Below are positions 1 through 10,959 of a DNA stretch of 64,000 nucleotides, one piece after another (positions within the stretch are counted from its first letter, which is position 1; each line of letters opens with the position of its first letter). Position numbers and translations under genes: made by a program. Source of the DNA: Nothopassalora personata (lineage: Eukaryota; Ascomycota; Dothideomycetes; Mycosphaerellales; Mycosphaerellaceae). The stretch lies in assembly GCA_033816765.1 (NCBI GenBank), contig CM066288.1:2108001-2172000 (forward strand). The letters run 5' to 3'. The notes under the pieces are model-generated. The model saw only the letters and a list, made by a program, of their open reading frames with translations, was not told the origin of the DNA and made no database searches.

Positions 1-195
1 TAGAGGACTATAAGTAGGTCGCTCCTAAGTCCGAGTTTTCCTAAAGTCGACCCTTTAAGGCGAGTAGATGCGTGTCTAGCGCGTTACTTACGAGGCGTAG
101 TCGAGACTCGTAAGGGCTTTCGCGAGGCTACGTTTCTCCTAGATAACTATACGGATCTTAGCCTAGTATCGTATAAGTATGTACTCCGACATTAA

Positions 196-381
196 ATGCA
201 ACCTATTAATAGGGTAAGGCTACCGAAGTTAGAGTCGTATACGTATAACCTAGGGTATTACTACGGCGCCTTTACGGTTCGGCTACGACTCGCTAATAAC
301 GCGGGAGTAGAGCGCGTAAGTAACGCTATCTACTACGCGGTACCTATAGGTAGGCTATTAGTAATTTTAGGTAGACCCTAG
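196..381 (+). pseudogene. Gypsy-1 retropepsin, C-terminal part
   Basis: An open stretch of 61 codons ends in a segment of the form YAVPIGRLLVILGRP, close to the FYAV...LILG.PWL end of retropepsin-like proteases in fungal Gypsy elements. The next codon is TAG where Trp is expected. The catalytic Asp would lie upstream and was not identified. The frame continues past the stop toward the reverse transcriptase, so this is part of the pol frame and not a separate gene. Confidence 0.6.
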
Positions 382-549
382 CGGCATCGTAATCGGATAG
401 TAAAGGCCGATAAGGATAACTAGTAGTACTACGGTATAGAGACGCCTACGATTTAGTAGCGCGACGTACGCGAGTTCCTTAAGGATCTCGAGAGCTTAAA
501 GTAGGTTTATGCGATAAGTGTTCGGGCTATTACTATAGTAGTACCCAAA

Positions 550-2456
550 GGAGAGGGCCCCTCGTAGCCTAAAGAATTTATAGACTTCCAAGATGTATAC
601 GCACCTAATAAGTAGGCGAAGCGTAAGATGCCCGACGGGGTTAAGTATACGATTAATCTCGTTAAAGGAAAGAAACCCCCTTTTAAGCCGCTGTACTACT
701 AGTCCTTAACTAAGCTAGAGGCCTTAAAGGAGTACCTTACGTAAGCAATGGAGAAGGGGTGGATTAGGCGGTCCGTAAGCGAGGCGGGTGCGCCTATCTT
801 ATTCGTGCTAAAGAAAGACGGCACCCTTAGGCTCTCTATAAACTATAGAGGCTTAAATGAGATTATAGTAAAGAACCGATACCCCCTGCCCCTAATTAGC
901 GAGACGCTAGATAGGCTATTAGGTTCTAGGTTCTTCACTATAATCGATTTAAAGGACGCCTACTATCGTATCCCTATTAAGCGAGGCGATAAGTAGAAGA
1001 TGGCGTTTCGTACGTGATACGGATACTACGAGTACCTAGTAATGCCGTTCGGGTTAACTAACGCACTAGTAACCTTTTAAGGGTATATTAACAAGGCGCT
1101 AACCGGCTTAGTTAATAACATTTACGTAGTCTACCTAGATAATATCCTTATCTATAGTAAGACGCGTAAGGCACACGTACGAGCCGTACGCGAAGTGCTT
1201 ACGAGGCTACGGAAGTTTACTCTATTCGTAAACCCTAAGAAGTGTTACTTCTTCTAGGAGAGTATAGAGTTCCTTAGGTTTATCGTAAGCGCCGTAGGCG
1301 TGTCGATAGATAGGAGTAGGGTAGCCGCTATCGAGGAATAGCCTACACCTACGACCTTTTATAAGGTCTAGTCCTTCCTTAGGTTTTATAACTTCTACCG
1401 GCGTTTTATAGAAGGATACTTAAGGGTCTATAAGCCCCTAACGGACCTACTAAAGGGATCTAAGGACGGTAAGAAGTAGGGCCCTCTTACGTAGACCTTA
1501 AGCAAAGAGTAGGCGTTTCGATAGCTTAAGGCCGGATTCTTAGGTGCACTAATACTTAGGCACTTCGATCCTACGCTACGTACGCGAGTCGAAACCGACG
1601 CGTTAGGTTTCGCGATCGTAGGTATTATATCCTAATTGTTTAGTACTAAGTAGCATCCTATCGCGTTTTATTTACGTAAGATAATACTAGCCGAGTGTAA
1701 CTACGAGACGTACGATTAGGAGCTACTTATAGTAGTTAAGGCTTTTAAGCATTAGAGGCTATACTTAGAGGGCGCTACGTATACGGTACGAGTGCTAGTC
1801 GACTACGCTAACCTATAGGGCTTTATAATAGTAAAGTAGCTAAATAGGCGGTAAGCTCGATAGGCTACGTTCCTATAGTCTTTTAATTTTATAGTAGAGT
1901 ATCGGCCGGGTAAGACTAACCTAGCCGACGCGCCTTCGAGACGTAGTAACTACGTAGCTATAACGTAATAAACTTCGAACTTGCTACCTACCTTATAAAG
2001 TAAGCTGTCTTTCTAGAAGGAGTCTCTAGAAGGGATAAGCGAGCCGACGGTAAAGCGCGTGCTTACTACCTACGAGGCGATGTAGGGCGACATAGGCGCG
2101 GCAATAGTAGTACGGAGAGGTAACCTTCCCTATTAAGATAAGCCGTCGTTACTAGTAGTAGTATACGCTATAGTAGTATAGGGTTAAGCTTATAGCTCGA
2201 CGGGTAAGTTAATCCTACTCTTAATAAAGATCACGTAGTAGTAAGACGACTAGTATGTCGTATACTTAGCGTAGGCGCTAAGCGCGAGGGACGCTAAGGG
2301 ATAGTATGTAAAGGATAACCTTATGTACTACGGAGACGCGATCGTAGTACCTAGGGATCACGTAATTAGGTCGCATCTAATTCGTATATACTACGACGAC
2401 GTCCTCGCGGGTTACTTTAGAAGGACTAAGACTAAAGAGCTATTACGACGTAATTA
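550..2456 (+). pseudogene. Gypsy-1 reverse transcriptase, RNase H and integrase N-terminus (decayed)
   Basis: One frame with TAG/TAA stops carries the classic Gypsy RT blocks: [10 protein letters not shown] near 880, [12 protein letters not shown] near 940-975 and MPFGLTNA near 1040-1065. The polymerase box near 1132-1145 reads YLDN where active enzymes have Y(L/V)DD, so a catalytic Asp codon has become Asn by a G-to-A change. RNase H follows (ETDALGFAIVG near 1590, then YRPGKTNLADAPSR near 1895-1940). After it comes an integrase zinc-binding segment with DHVIRSHLI and AGYFRRTKTKELL near 2356-2450. The element is catalytically dead. The domain order and motifs make the family assignment secure. 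Confidence 0.93.
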
Positions 2457-2589
2457 ACTTAATGCTTGTCCTAAGCACTTCTTAGATACTAAGGCCCTAG
2501 CTGCCTAAGGCACCCACTTTTCTTAGCTTATCTTACTTTCTCGCAACTTCGTAGATCTCTCTTAATACATTAATCTACTTACATTGTCT
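2457..2589 (+). repeat. Copia-B relic 5' LTR (133 bp)
   Basis: It starts acttaatgcttgtcc and ends cttacattgtct. It matches 5609-5741 with a few transitions, and matches the reverse complement of 18313-18450 more distantly. The usual TG...CA ends are not obvious; the boundary is set by the flanking aatta duplication and by reading-frame restoration in Gypsy-1. The next bases, gttataacgccc, are the candidate primer site. Confidence 0.88.
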
Positions 2590-2929
2590 AGTTATAACGC
2601 CCTCGCGCTATCTAACTACGCGCATACCTTCCGATAGACACTATTAATTGTATCCTACTAATTGCGTGTGTTCGCGACACCTCGTTAGTATATACGACTT
2701 AACGCGACTATAGTAAACATATTAAGTCGCGACCTAGTAGGCAACGCGGCGAGTATTCGTAGCGACACCTAGTTAGTACACTATAGTAGTAGATAGATAC
2801 TAATACTAACGGTAACATTACTAGACTCGAGATACTACTAGCGTAGTAGACTATCGCCGGGGATTAGAGCTAATAGTAGACCGAGTCGGCTGCTTTATCT
2901 CCTCGAAAGACTAAGAAGCCTACATTAAC

Positions 2930-4475
2930 TCCCGGCTTCTTATTTAATATAGTCGGCCGTAATAATAACGGCACCCTAGGTATAAGTAAGCTCTAAGGTA
3001 AAGACGACTACCTACGATAGGCCGACATGCTCGAGTCCGTGCTACGTAGCGAGTCGCTCTAGGGACTTGTCGATAACACTAAGACGACGCCTACGAAGCG
3101 CCCTAAGGAGGAAGACTAGGAGCTCGAAGAGCGTATTAAGGCGTATAAGGCTAAGAAGTATTAGGCCCGCGTACTTATTATCGCTAATTGCAGTTAGTCT
3201 ATTGCCGACAACTATAAGGCCTATTAACAACCGGATACCCTCTAGAACTATCTTAAGTCTACATATAGCTAGACCGGAAAATCCGAGGAGTACTTACTAT
3301 ATCTAGACTTTAAACAGCACACCTACGGTAGCTCTAACTTAGACAAGTTTTACTAGCAATATTAAGCAAAGCTTACTAACCTTAGCGGCACTAAATTAGC
3401 TATATTAAAGGCCTAGGCCCTGTTCCGTTTCCTATACTAGATCTTACTATACTTCCCTACATTCGCGTCGTTAAAACGTGAATAGTTAAGGCAGCTTACT
3501 AGTAAGATCGAGGATAGCACTACTATTACACTCGATAAGGTGATTAGTGACCTGCTTAATAAGGCGGCTACTTAGTAATCCGAGTCCGCTAATCTCGTAG
3601 TGAAGTAGAACACCCCTAATCCGATCCCTCCTACTAACCCTTAAGGACAGGGCAATAGTAACACCCCTCGTAGCGGCGGTACACCCCGTAGTAGCATACG
3701 CGGACGAGGAGGTAGTAGAGGCCGTAGAGGTTAGAACGGCAATTAGAACGGCAATAACAACTAGTAATAGACACTAGTCTATAACCCGTGTTATGGTTGT
3801 AGTAGGACTAACTATCTACCCTCTACCTACTAGAACCTACATCTAGAGTAGGCTCCTACTAGATTTAAGCTAAAGAACCCACCTTAGCAGAACTAGCAGT
3901 AGCGTTAGTAGGTGAACAATACTACTAACAACCGATAATAGTAGCCGTAGGAGACCGCTTAGTTTACGGCCTACGGCGCTAACAGTCTCGAGGACCTAAT
4001 AACACTATACAATGGTAGCTATTAAATGCTTATAGCATCTAAAGACTATGTTCTAGATACCTTAGTACTACTTGTAGCGAAGGACTACACCGACTAGGTC
4101 GTAGACTCCGGATGCACATCTTATATAATAAATACGCTTAGTAATATAGTCGATTATAGACCCTATAATGTCCCTATTAAGACAGGTAAGGGGATCATCA
4201 TAGCTATAGCGTGTGGCATTATCCGACTAGACCTATATAAGTTCGGCATCACCTTCTTCTTATAGGTGTTGTACGTGCTAGGCCTAGTAGCTAATCTAAT
4301 ATTAATAGAAGCGCTTCGCCGTAAGGGTGTGTTCTACCGTAACGACAACCAGATCCTATTTATAAAGAAGGACGGTAAGCGTACGGTTGCACACTACTAT
4401 AGCTATCTCGGACTGCCGTTCTTAAAGTTGAAGGACTCTATTATAGCTCTAGCCGGCGAGCCTAAAACTGATAAT
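2930..4475 (+). pseudogene. Copia-B relic gag, protease and GAG-pre-integrase region
   Basis: The + frame aligns by eye along its length with the open Copia-B protein encoded at 15709-18099. Examples are RKTKKP, NNNGT, SKLQGKDDY and RWADML near 2910-3030, IEDSTTITLDKVISDLL near 3510-3555, and VVDSGCTS near 4100 (protease DSG retained). The last open piece (4266-4670) begins with the conserved LYVLGLVANLI segment. Stops are mostly TAG/TAA at Gln and Trp positions of the intact homologue. Confidence 0.88.
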
Positions 4476-5330
4476 ACTAACGAATACGTCTTACTAGACG
4501 ACATCTTCCCTATGGAGCGTAACTACAAAGCAGCGCCACGCCGTGTAGCTATAGAAGTTACGACTCCTAGGGGTAGTGATTCTAGGGGTGCTACACTTCC
4601 TAAGAACATTACTATTATTAACAAGCCTACTAACACTTTACTCGAGCAATCCGATGAGGACGTGTTATAGGAAGTCGTAGATATCTATTAAGATAAGGTA
4701 CTAGACGAGTTTCCGGAGGTGTAGCTAATAACACCTCCTAAGCCTACATCTAACGTACTACCTACGCTATCTAGTCGGCCTTAGCGCAATCGACGCCTAC
4801 CGGTAGATGTTCGTAATCCTCTAAATGGCTATTAGTTTAAAGCTAACCGGAAGTAGCGTAGGGGATTTTATTATTTACTTAGTAAGTAAGCCCGTAAGTA
4901 ACTTATAGAGATGCTATATGCGACTATAACTGCTTTTATAGTAGCGACCGACTAGCTAGATCTAGCGACTATCATTATACCGAAGAGTTATAAGGCCGTA
5001 ATAGGTATACCATAACACGCCGAGTAGCGCGTAGCTAAAGAAGCTAAATTCACTAGTCTCGAACATTACGAGACGTAGGTCTATAAGGACAAGGCCTCAC
5101 TACTACTAGGCGTACGCGTTCTAAAGGGTAGATAGGTCTATGCTATTAAACTTGATGCTAAGGGCAAGATCTCGGTTAAGTAGATAGGTACTAACGACTA
5201 GGTTACTAACGGCTTTACGAAGGCATAGGATTAGTTTAAGCACGCCGACTTCGTGTAGTAGCTTAATATAGCTAACTATAAGGCGGCGATTAAGAACAAT
5301 ACCGAGCCTAATTAATAGCAGTTATTAGAG
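4476..5330 (+). pseudogene. Copia-B relic: linker and N-terminal reverse transcriptase fused after a deletion
   Basis: After PFLKLKDSIIALAGEPK the frame runs straight into a Copia linker (LLDDIFPMERN, then LLEQSDEDVL). The intact homologue continues here with the zinc-binding LWHRRLGH and the integrase core, so those are deleted. From about 4990 the RT start follows: YKAVIGIP, EAKFTSLEHYETWVYKDK, LLGVRVLKGRWVYAIK, and a segment matching ARWVTNGFT...F with stops. Nothing of the catalytic palm was seen before the 3' LTR. Confidence 0.75.
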
Positions 5331-5608
5331 CTCTAATTAGACGACACTAATAGTACGCTAATCGCCTTATTTTAGTAGATAATAACCGTTATACTACGGT
5401 GTTAGCGCTAGCTAATAAGAACGCGCGAAACACCTTTAACTTTCTTTTAGTAGTAGTAGCTACACCTACACCACCACTACGCGGCAATTACTAGACATAA
5501 GGACATAGGGATTAGACGAGGAGGATGGCATAGTGTTAGTAAGCGAGCGTATGCTTTCTTTAGTGCGTGTGCACCTATTCTAGCATCTAGAGCCTCGTTA
5601 TAGGGGTG
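5331..5608. other. Copia-B relic 3' untranslated stretch
   Basis: No convincing coding frame. The last bases before the 3' LTR (ataggggtg) are purine-rich and could be the polypurine tract. Confidence 0.5.
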
Positions 5609-5741
5609 ACTTAATGCTTGTCCTAAGCACTTCTTAGATGTTAAGGCCCTAGCTGCCTAAGGCACCCACTTTTCTTAGCTTATCTTACTTTCTCGCGACT
5701 TCGTAGATCTCTCTTAATACATCAATCTACTTACATTGTCT
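5609..5741 (+). repeat. Copia-B relic 3' LTR (133 bp)
   Basis: Direct repeat of 2457-2589 and of equal length. The two copies differ by a few transitions, as expected after RIP. It is followed by aatta and the resumed Gypsy-1 integrase. Confidence 0.88.
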
Positions 5742-6945
5742 AATTATTAGTAGGACTCACTTAGTACGGACGTAAAGTAATACGTCTAAGCCTATAGAAC
5801 CTACTAGGGTTCGAAGGCTAAACGCTATCGACCCTATAGTAGGCTATAACCGCTTCCGAGACCGGAGCGGCCGTAGTAGGAAATCACTATAGATTCCATT
5901 ACGGACCTACCTCTAAGCACGCGAGCCGGTTACGTATATAATGCAATCCTAGTAATAGTCGATCGCTACTTAAAAATGAGCTTATACATCCCGACGACGA
6001 AGACTTATATAGCCGTAGAGCTTACGAGGCTCCTACGAGACGAAGTCGTACGACACTATAGTGTCCCGTTAGGTATAGTAAGCGACCGAGGTCCGGTCTT
6101 TACTAGTTAGTTTTAGAGTAACTTCTACTTCGAGGCGCGTATAAAGCGTAAGCTATCTACGGCCTTTTACCCTTAGACTAATAGCTAAACTAAGAGGGTA
6201 AACTAAACCCTCGAATAATACCTTCGTTATTACTATAGTAACAATTAAACTAAGTAGGCTAAGTAGCTTACAGTTGCTAAATTCGTAGCTAATAATAGCA
6301 TTTACCTAATACTACGGATAAGTCCGTTCGAGATAGCGTACGGTTAGCGACCTAAGATTACCCCTACACTAACTAGATCTCGAGACGAGACCTAGGGGGG
6401 GGGAAGTACTAGTAGCGGTAATAGCTACGAGTCGTATGCGAAAACTACGCGCTACACTCGAGGAGCGATAGAAGGCTACAGTAGAAAGCTAGGCTCGCTA
6501 CTATAATAAGACCTACTAAGCTAAGACCTACCGCGTAGGTAACTTAGTCCTATTGTTAACGAAGAACCTTAAGTTAGCAGTACTAAAGAAGAAGATAGGT
6601 CCGAAGTTTATCGGCCTATACCGTATTACGGACGCTATCGGTTCGTAGGCGTACCGCCTAGCGTTACTAGCCGACTTAAGGCTCTATAACGTCTTCTATG
6701 TCTCTCTCCTCGAGCCGTATATCGGTAGCGATAGGGATAGACCCGTACCCCCTCTAGCTAATAAGGACGGAGAGTATAAGGTAGAGGCAGTACTAGATAG
6801 GCGTAAGCGTAAGGGTAAGCTATAGTATCTAGTCTAGTAGAAGAACTAGCTAGAGGAGTATAATAGCTAGGAACCGGCGGAGGGCCTCGCGAATGCGGAT
6901 CGCATAGTAGCCGACTATAAGGCGTTAAGGAGAAGCAAATAAGAC
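5742..6945 (+). pseudogene. Gypsy-1 integrase core, C-terminal region and chromodomain (decayed)
   Basis: The frame continues the zinc-binding segment that ends at 2456. It shows ITIDSITDLPLS near 5890 (first Asp), IVSDRGPVFTS near 6080 (second Asp) and a degenerate TNSWTKRVNWTLE near 6180-6216 containing the catalytic Glu region. A basic C-terminal part follows (RVGNLVLLLTKNL, IGPKFIGLYRI). The last 45 codons read KLWYLVWWKNW and NSWEPAEGL, a chromodomain typical of chromoviral Gypsy elements and thought to guide insertion to marked chromatin. Many TAG stops replace Trp/Gln. The frame ends near 6945. Confidence 0.92.
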
Positions 6946-7019
6946 TAGTATAGGAGCACTAGAGCATAAATAAAACTTTTCTTAACTATAAACAAAACAA
7001 AAGCTAAAGAGTAGCGCGC

Positions 7020-8012
7020 CTACTAGGGGCTACGTAGAGTAGTAGTAGGCGAGGAGCCCGCGAGTAGCGTATAAGGCGAGCGCCTTAGTTGTCGTCGTCG
7101 CGTAGTAACTTAGGTAGGAATGCCTAGTCGGCGGCGGTAGTGTCGATGTTCTACGCCTATAGGAACTAGGACTACGGTTAGTAGGGTACACGTATACGAG
7201 GAACATACGACTTACGGCGCGGCCGAGTTCGAACAGCCTATTAAGGGCGCGGTTCTACTCCTACTAGAGCGCGAGGGCTACGGCGGCGGGGGCGGCGGTA
7301 GTAGTAGCGTCGGTAGGGGCACGTATACGGGTCTCCCCGGTACGCTTATGCTTATAGGCATTAAACTGCCTAATAGCCTATAGAAAGGGTTAGCCGAAGC
7401 ATAGGAGACGTACTAGAGCCCCCCCGCGAGTAGTAGTCGACTCGTAGGAGCGAAGTAGCGACTTAACTCCGTAATGTCGTTACCTAGCTAGGTACATAGG
7501 CGGATCTACTCTACTAGCTCCTACTACTAGAGGTCTATAGGCGCCTAGCCTATTATAGCCGTAAGGAAGTCGCGCTAGGAGCGCGCGGCGCGTAGGCGGC
7601 TTACTAGCGAGGCGATAGCGTAGCTAGTATTAGGCGCGCACTTATATCTATTACGCCTATAGCGGCTACACTTCTTTAAGAGCTCGCCGGTAGTAACACT
7701 ATTATAGTTATCGGCTTCGTCTAGTAAGTAGTTAGTATACGAATCGTAGGCGGCGCGCGTAGAGACTTACCCTTAACAAAGTATAGGAGGCACCGTATAT
7801 ATATGTTAATCCTCTACGAGAGCTTAGTAGCGGGCGAGGGCGTTAGTAGCTACGAGGGGGATGCTAGTCGCTTACGACTACTAGGCGTTCTAGGTACGTC
7901 GCGTACTAGAGCCGCCTAGCGGCGCTCGTCTTCTAAGGCGCTAGTAGTACTATCGCTACTAATGCTATAGAAGGAGGCGGAGCGGCTAGAGGACGGAGGC
8001 GAGTTAGACATA
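7020..8012 (-). pseudogene. Unrecognised decayed coding region
   Basis: Reading the minus strand from ATG at about 8010, the frame gives a Ser-rich start (MSNSPPSSSRSASFYS, then ISSDSTTSALEDERR) and later, after a frame change or intron near 7780, DSYTNYLLDEADNYNSVTTGELLKKC with basic and Ala-rich stretches. TAG stops sit where Gln/Trp would fit, so it looks like a RIP-hit gene and not random sequence. I do not recognise the family. It could be a gag of another element or a host gene caught between elements. Exact ends are uncertain. Confidence 0.4.
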
Positions 8013-8508
8013 GTAATAATAATGCTAGCGAGGCGCTTACCGTAGGGGTACGGTGCGGGTACGTAGTAGTAATGTAACGAAGGTAGTACGCTAGGGAACG
8101 TACTAGGAGAATAGGGCTAGGTTAGGCTAGAGTTTTATACCCCTAACTAGCTACGTCGGTATAGTAACTAAGCCTCACTTACCTATACCTATATAACGAC
8201 ACGTACGTAACCCGCATATAGGCCGTATAGCAACTATAGTTCTAGAAGTACGTAGGAACCTCTACGTAGTAACTAGCGAGCTAAGGACAGCTCGTACGGG
8301 AGGGGAGGCAATTGTAAGGGGCAGCCTAGTAGCTAACCCTTACATATAGCCTTATGTGTAACATACGGTCGCGACCGGCTACTAAGCCGCACGTGACACG
8401 TATACGTACACCTTACGACGCGTAATGCGTCTTAAACAAAAGGTAAGAATTAGTTCATCTACGACTAGTAGGTCGTAGGCGTACTATACATTACGACATC
8501 CCCTTAAA
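8013..8508. other. Intergenic, RIP-affected, nothing recognised
   Basis: No frame or repeat could be supported. It lies just upstream of the decayed minus-strand region and ends where homology to Copia-C begins. Confidence 0.5.
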
Positions 8509-10235
8509 AATAACCTTATAAGCTTACAAGTCTTACAATGCCCTAACTCTATAGTATTAACATCTTCTAGGCCCTTAACTACTTCTTTTGTAGCATTAAG
8601 TAGTATGCTTCTAATATACCTAAGCCTTTAATGCTATCTAACTATGTTAGTTCTTAGCTTAGTAAATGTAAGAGCAGTAAGTCCTTTTAGTACTAATCTG
8701 TCTTTATCCTTCCTAGAACCCCTCTTTACCCTAAGGTTCCTAAAGATAATAACATTTTTTATGATCTTAACTAAGCCTATAGGCTTGTCCTTCTAGAATA
8801 GCATTTTAGATAGTCTATCTAGGTAAACTCTATGTTTCTTATATAGGAGTTCTATAGAGATTAGTGTCGTATCTAACTCTAGTAAGTAAAGCATATTACG
8901 AAGGAGGAGGGTAGTCTCTTAGCTAAGATAGTTCTTTATAACCTACTCTAATTCTCCTTTAGTCGTAAGAGATCCTTACCTAACGGCCTATAAGAAGCAT
9001 GTAGGCCTTAGTCTTAGCCTAACATTCTAAAGGTCTATAAGATTATTGTAGATATAGAAGGATATACCTATGTTATAGACTTTGTCTATTAATATTAGGT
9101 TTAATGCGGTAGCTACTGTCCTTCCTATATACATAGGTTATACAACTACAATAGCTACTCTAGACCTCCTATATAGTTATCTCTAGTCCCTATTACTATT
9201 AGAGCTATACTCCTAATTAGATAATGAGTCTAACTAGTTATTAATTACTACAGTAATCCTCTTCCTAGGGGATTTACTGCCCTTTACCTTCTTTACCCTA
9301 TCCTTTAGGGTGTCTTTACCCTTCTTAGACCTGTTCCTAGGATTCTTCTCTAGATGCTACTTATAGCAGTTCGCGTTAGTATGCTTATGTAAGCACTATA
9401 TGCACTGCTTATTATTATTCTTACTTAAGAATGCTCTAATAAAGCTATTACTAGGCTTGTAGGTAGTAGGTACTTACTCCTTCCTAAGAGTTGTAAACAT
9501 TCTCTCTAGGGTAGTTAATTCTAGGGGATTGTTATATCTCTATGTCCTAAGCTATTCGACATAGTTTAGACCTTTAATAAAGTACAATCTATAGATACCT
9601 TCTAGGAGGACAAAAAAGGATTTAAGCCTTAACTTGTTATTAACTAGGGAAGATCTAATGAATTACTCTATAGTAGTCTTGTTATTATTTACCTATGCTT
9701 AAAAGTCTTTATAGTACTTTAATGTATTAGGTCTTGTAGTATCTAGTTTAATGTGCCTAACTGCCTTTAGAGTGTTATATAGATTAATTATAATAACTAG
9801 CTTATATATTGCCTTAATTAAATTATACAATTCCTTAGCTAACTTATCTACATCTCTAAAGTTTAGCCTTAGGGTAGAATCCAATCTAGCTATAATAATA
9901 CTATATGCTTACATGTCCTCTTTCTTCTATCGCTTATAGGTAGCTTTATATCCTATACTACTAGTAATGTCCTATGGGGCTTTATTCTAGGCAGTCTTAT
10001 CTTAGATATTCTTAGTTACATCTTAGGGTTAATTATAAGCTACCCTGTTTAGAGCGTACTTTAGGTCAACCTAGTCTAGATTATAGATTACGTATCTAAC
10101 TAGATCCTTCTCTAGCAGTACGCTAATTAGCATAGATTTCTATACCTAGAACTATACGCCTTTCCTAAGCACCTAGTTGTCCTTAGCGGATCTTACTAGG
10201 TTACTAGAGGTGTTGTTTCTAAACTCTATACCTAG
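8509..10235 (-). mobile_element. Copia-C fragment: gag to early integrase region, third copy
   Basis: Minus-strand sequence matches 23858-25576 and the reverse complement of 39125-40840, including gag and the CCHC-like knuckle region near 9320-9420. It is more heavily mutated than the other two copies. On the left, homology stops abruptly at 8509. On the right it stops at the Gypsy-2 LTR, exactly where Gypsy-2 interrupted Copia-C at the start of gag; the last bases, ctag(t), are the target duplication. It is therefore the other half of the Copia-C whose leader survives at 50746-50930. Confidence 0.88.
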
Positions 10236-10609
10236 TATTAACGACTAATAGGTTGTGTTAACCTTAGGTTTAGAGGGGGGTCCCTTAGGTCTAACTTACC
10301 CTAATTTCATTTAGGTTTAATTAGACATTTAGGTAAGCTAGCGGGACCTAGTATAGCTATTAAGATATATACTACGTAGCTAAGTATTGTAAGCGTAGCA
10401 TTAAAAGGCAACAATTCAATTTATACCTCTCGAGTAGAGGGTATAGGGGTTTAGGTCCGCTAATCCTCTTATTTTATCTAGCTACTACACTGCTTGTCAC
10501 GTGACTTAATTTCACGGTCCCGGGACCGGCAAATACCTCTACTTACATAAGCGCCGCTCTACACCACTACAACTCGGACAGGCCTACATAGGGTAGTTAG
10601 TAGACATTA
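10236..10609 (+). repeat. Gypsy-2 5' LTR (374 bp)
   Basis: It matches the reverse complement of 50931-51304 along its full 374 bp. It begins tattaacgac (TG read as TA after RIP) and ends gtagacatta (CA read as TA). The flank ctag at 10232-10235 is the same 4-5 bp as the outer flank of the other copy (50927-50930, reverse strand). A GC-rich palindrome, cggtcccgggaccg, lies at 10515-10528. Confidence 0.87.
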
Positions 10610-10959
10610 TTTTAGTAGTTAATAAGGGGGGGTATTAAGTGTACACCCGGTAGCGTATTAGCATCCAGTTTATAAGGTTAAAATCACGGTTTAAGGTCTA
10701 AGGTTCACGGTTAAGGTTATTACTTAAGGTTAAGGTTTAAGGTTAAGGTTTACGGTTAAGGTCGACTAAGGTCGAAAACACTTAAGGTCTAAGGTATTTA
10801 GTAACAATTACGGTTATAAGGTCCTATTAAGTAACAACTAGTATTAGTACATTCTAAAGTAAGTACTACGTAATAATAGATACGGCTACATTACTAGAAA
10901 AACTTAGTACCTTTACCGACATAGGTAGAGGCTACGAATAGCTAGTAAACCCTACGAAA
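10610..10959. repeat. Gypsy-2 leader with degenerate AGGTTA-type repeats
   Basis: A G-run near 10625-10632 is followed at about 10673-10797 by a degenerate tandem array built from aaggtt, aaggttta and aaggtcta units, all on the + strand. It is not the TTAGGG telomere repeat. It sits between the LTR and gag, so it is the leader of this element. No tRNA primer site was identified. Confidence 0.6.

Larger units (their letters stand above)
2457..5741 (+). mobile_element. Copia-B relic: short, internally deleted Ty1/Copia element nested in Gypsy-1
   Basis: Two 133-bp direct repeats (2457-2589 and 5609-5741) bound the element, and the 5-bp duplication aatta occurs at 2452-2456 and 5742-5746. Removing the element plus one duplication restores the Gypsy-1 integrase frame (…RRNY-stop-stop-DSL…, with expected Gln/Trp at the stops). 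The body holds gag, protease, GAG-pre-integrase and the start of RT. It lacks the integrase core, the RT catalytic region and RNase H. At 3285 bp it is far shorter than a normal Copia, so it could only have moved with help from others. The same family is present unmutated at 15810-18450. Confidence 0.93.
1..6945 (+). mobile_element. Gypsy-1: RIP-decayed Ty3/Gypsy chromovirus-type element, interrupted by Copia-B
   Basis: The order protease end, reverse transcriptase, RNase H, integrase, chromodomain on the + strand is the Ty3/Gypsy order. The left part, including gag and the 5' LTR, lies outside the window. The pol frame runs to 2456, breaks at a nested Copia element, and resumes at 5742 in the same frame once one copy of the 5-bp target duplication (aatta) is removed. 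Nearly all stops are TAG or TAA at expected Gln or Trp positions. I could not place a 3' LTR after the chromodomain; the sequence changes character near 6960. Confidence 0.93.

Noticed and set aside
3042..3306. Overlapping small frames on both strands
   Set aside because: They lie in the Copia-B relic gag and are out of frame with the homologue.
9751..9939. Open + frame, repeated at 24147-24335 (-) and 40362-40550 (+)
   Set aside because: Conserved only because it lies opposite Copia-C gag in all three copies.
10673..10797. Possible interstitial telomere repeat
   Set aside because: Unit is AAGGTT-like and irregular, not TTAGGG, and sits inside an LTR element leader.
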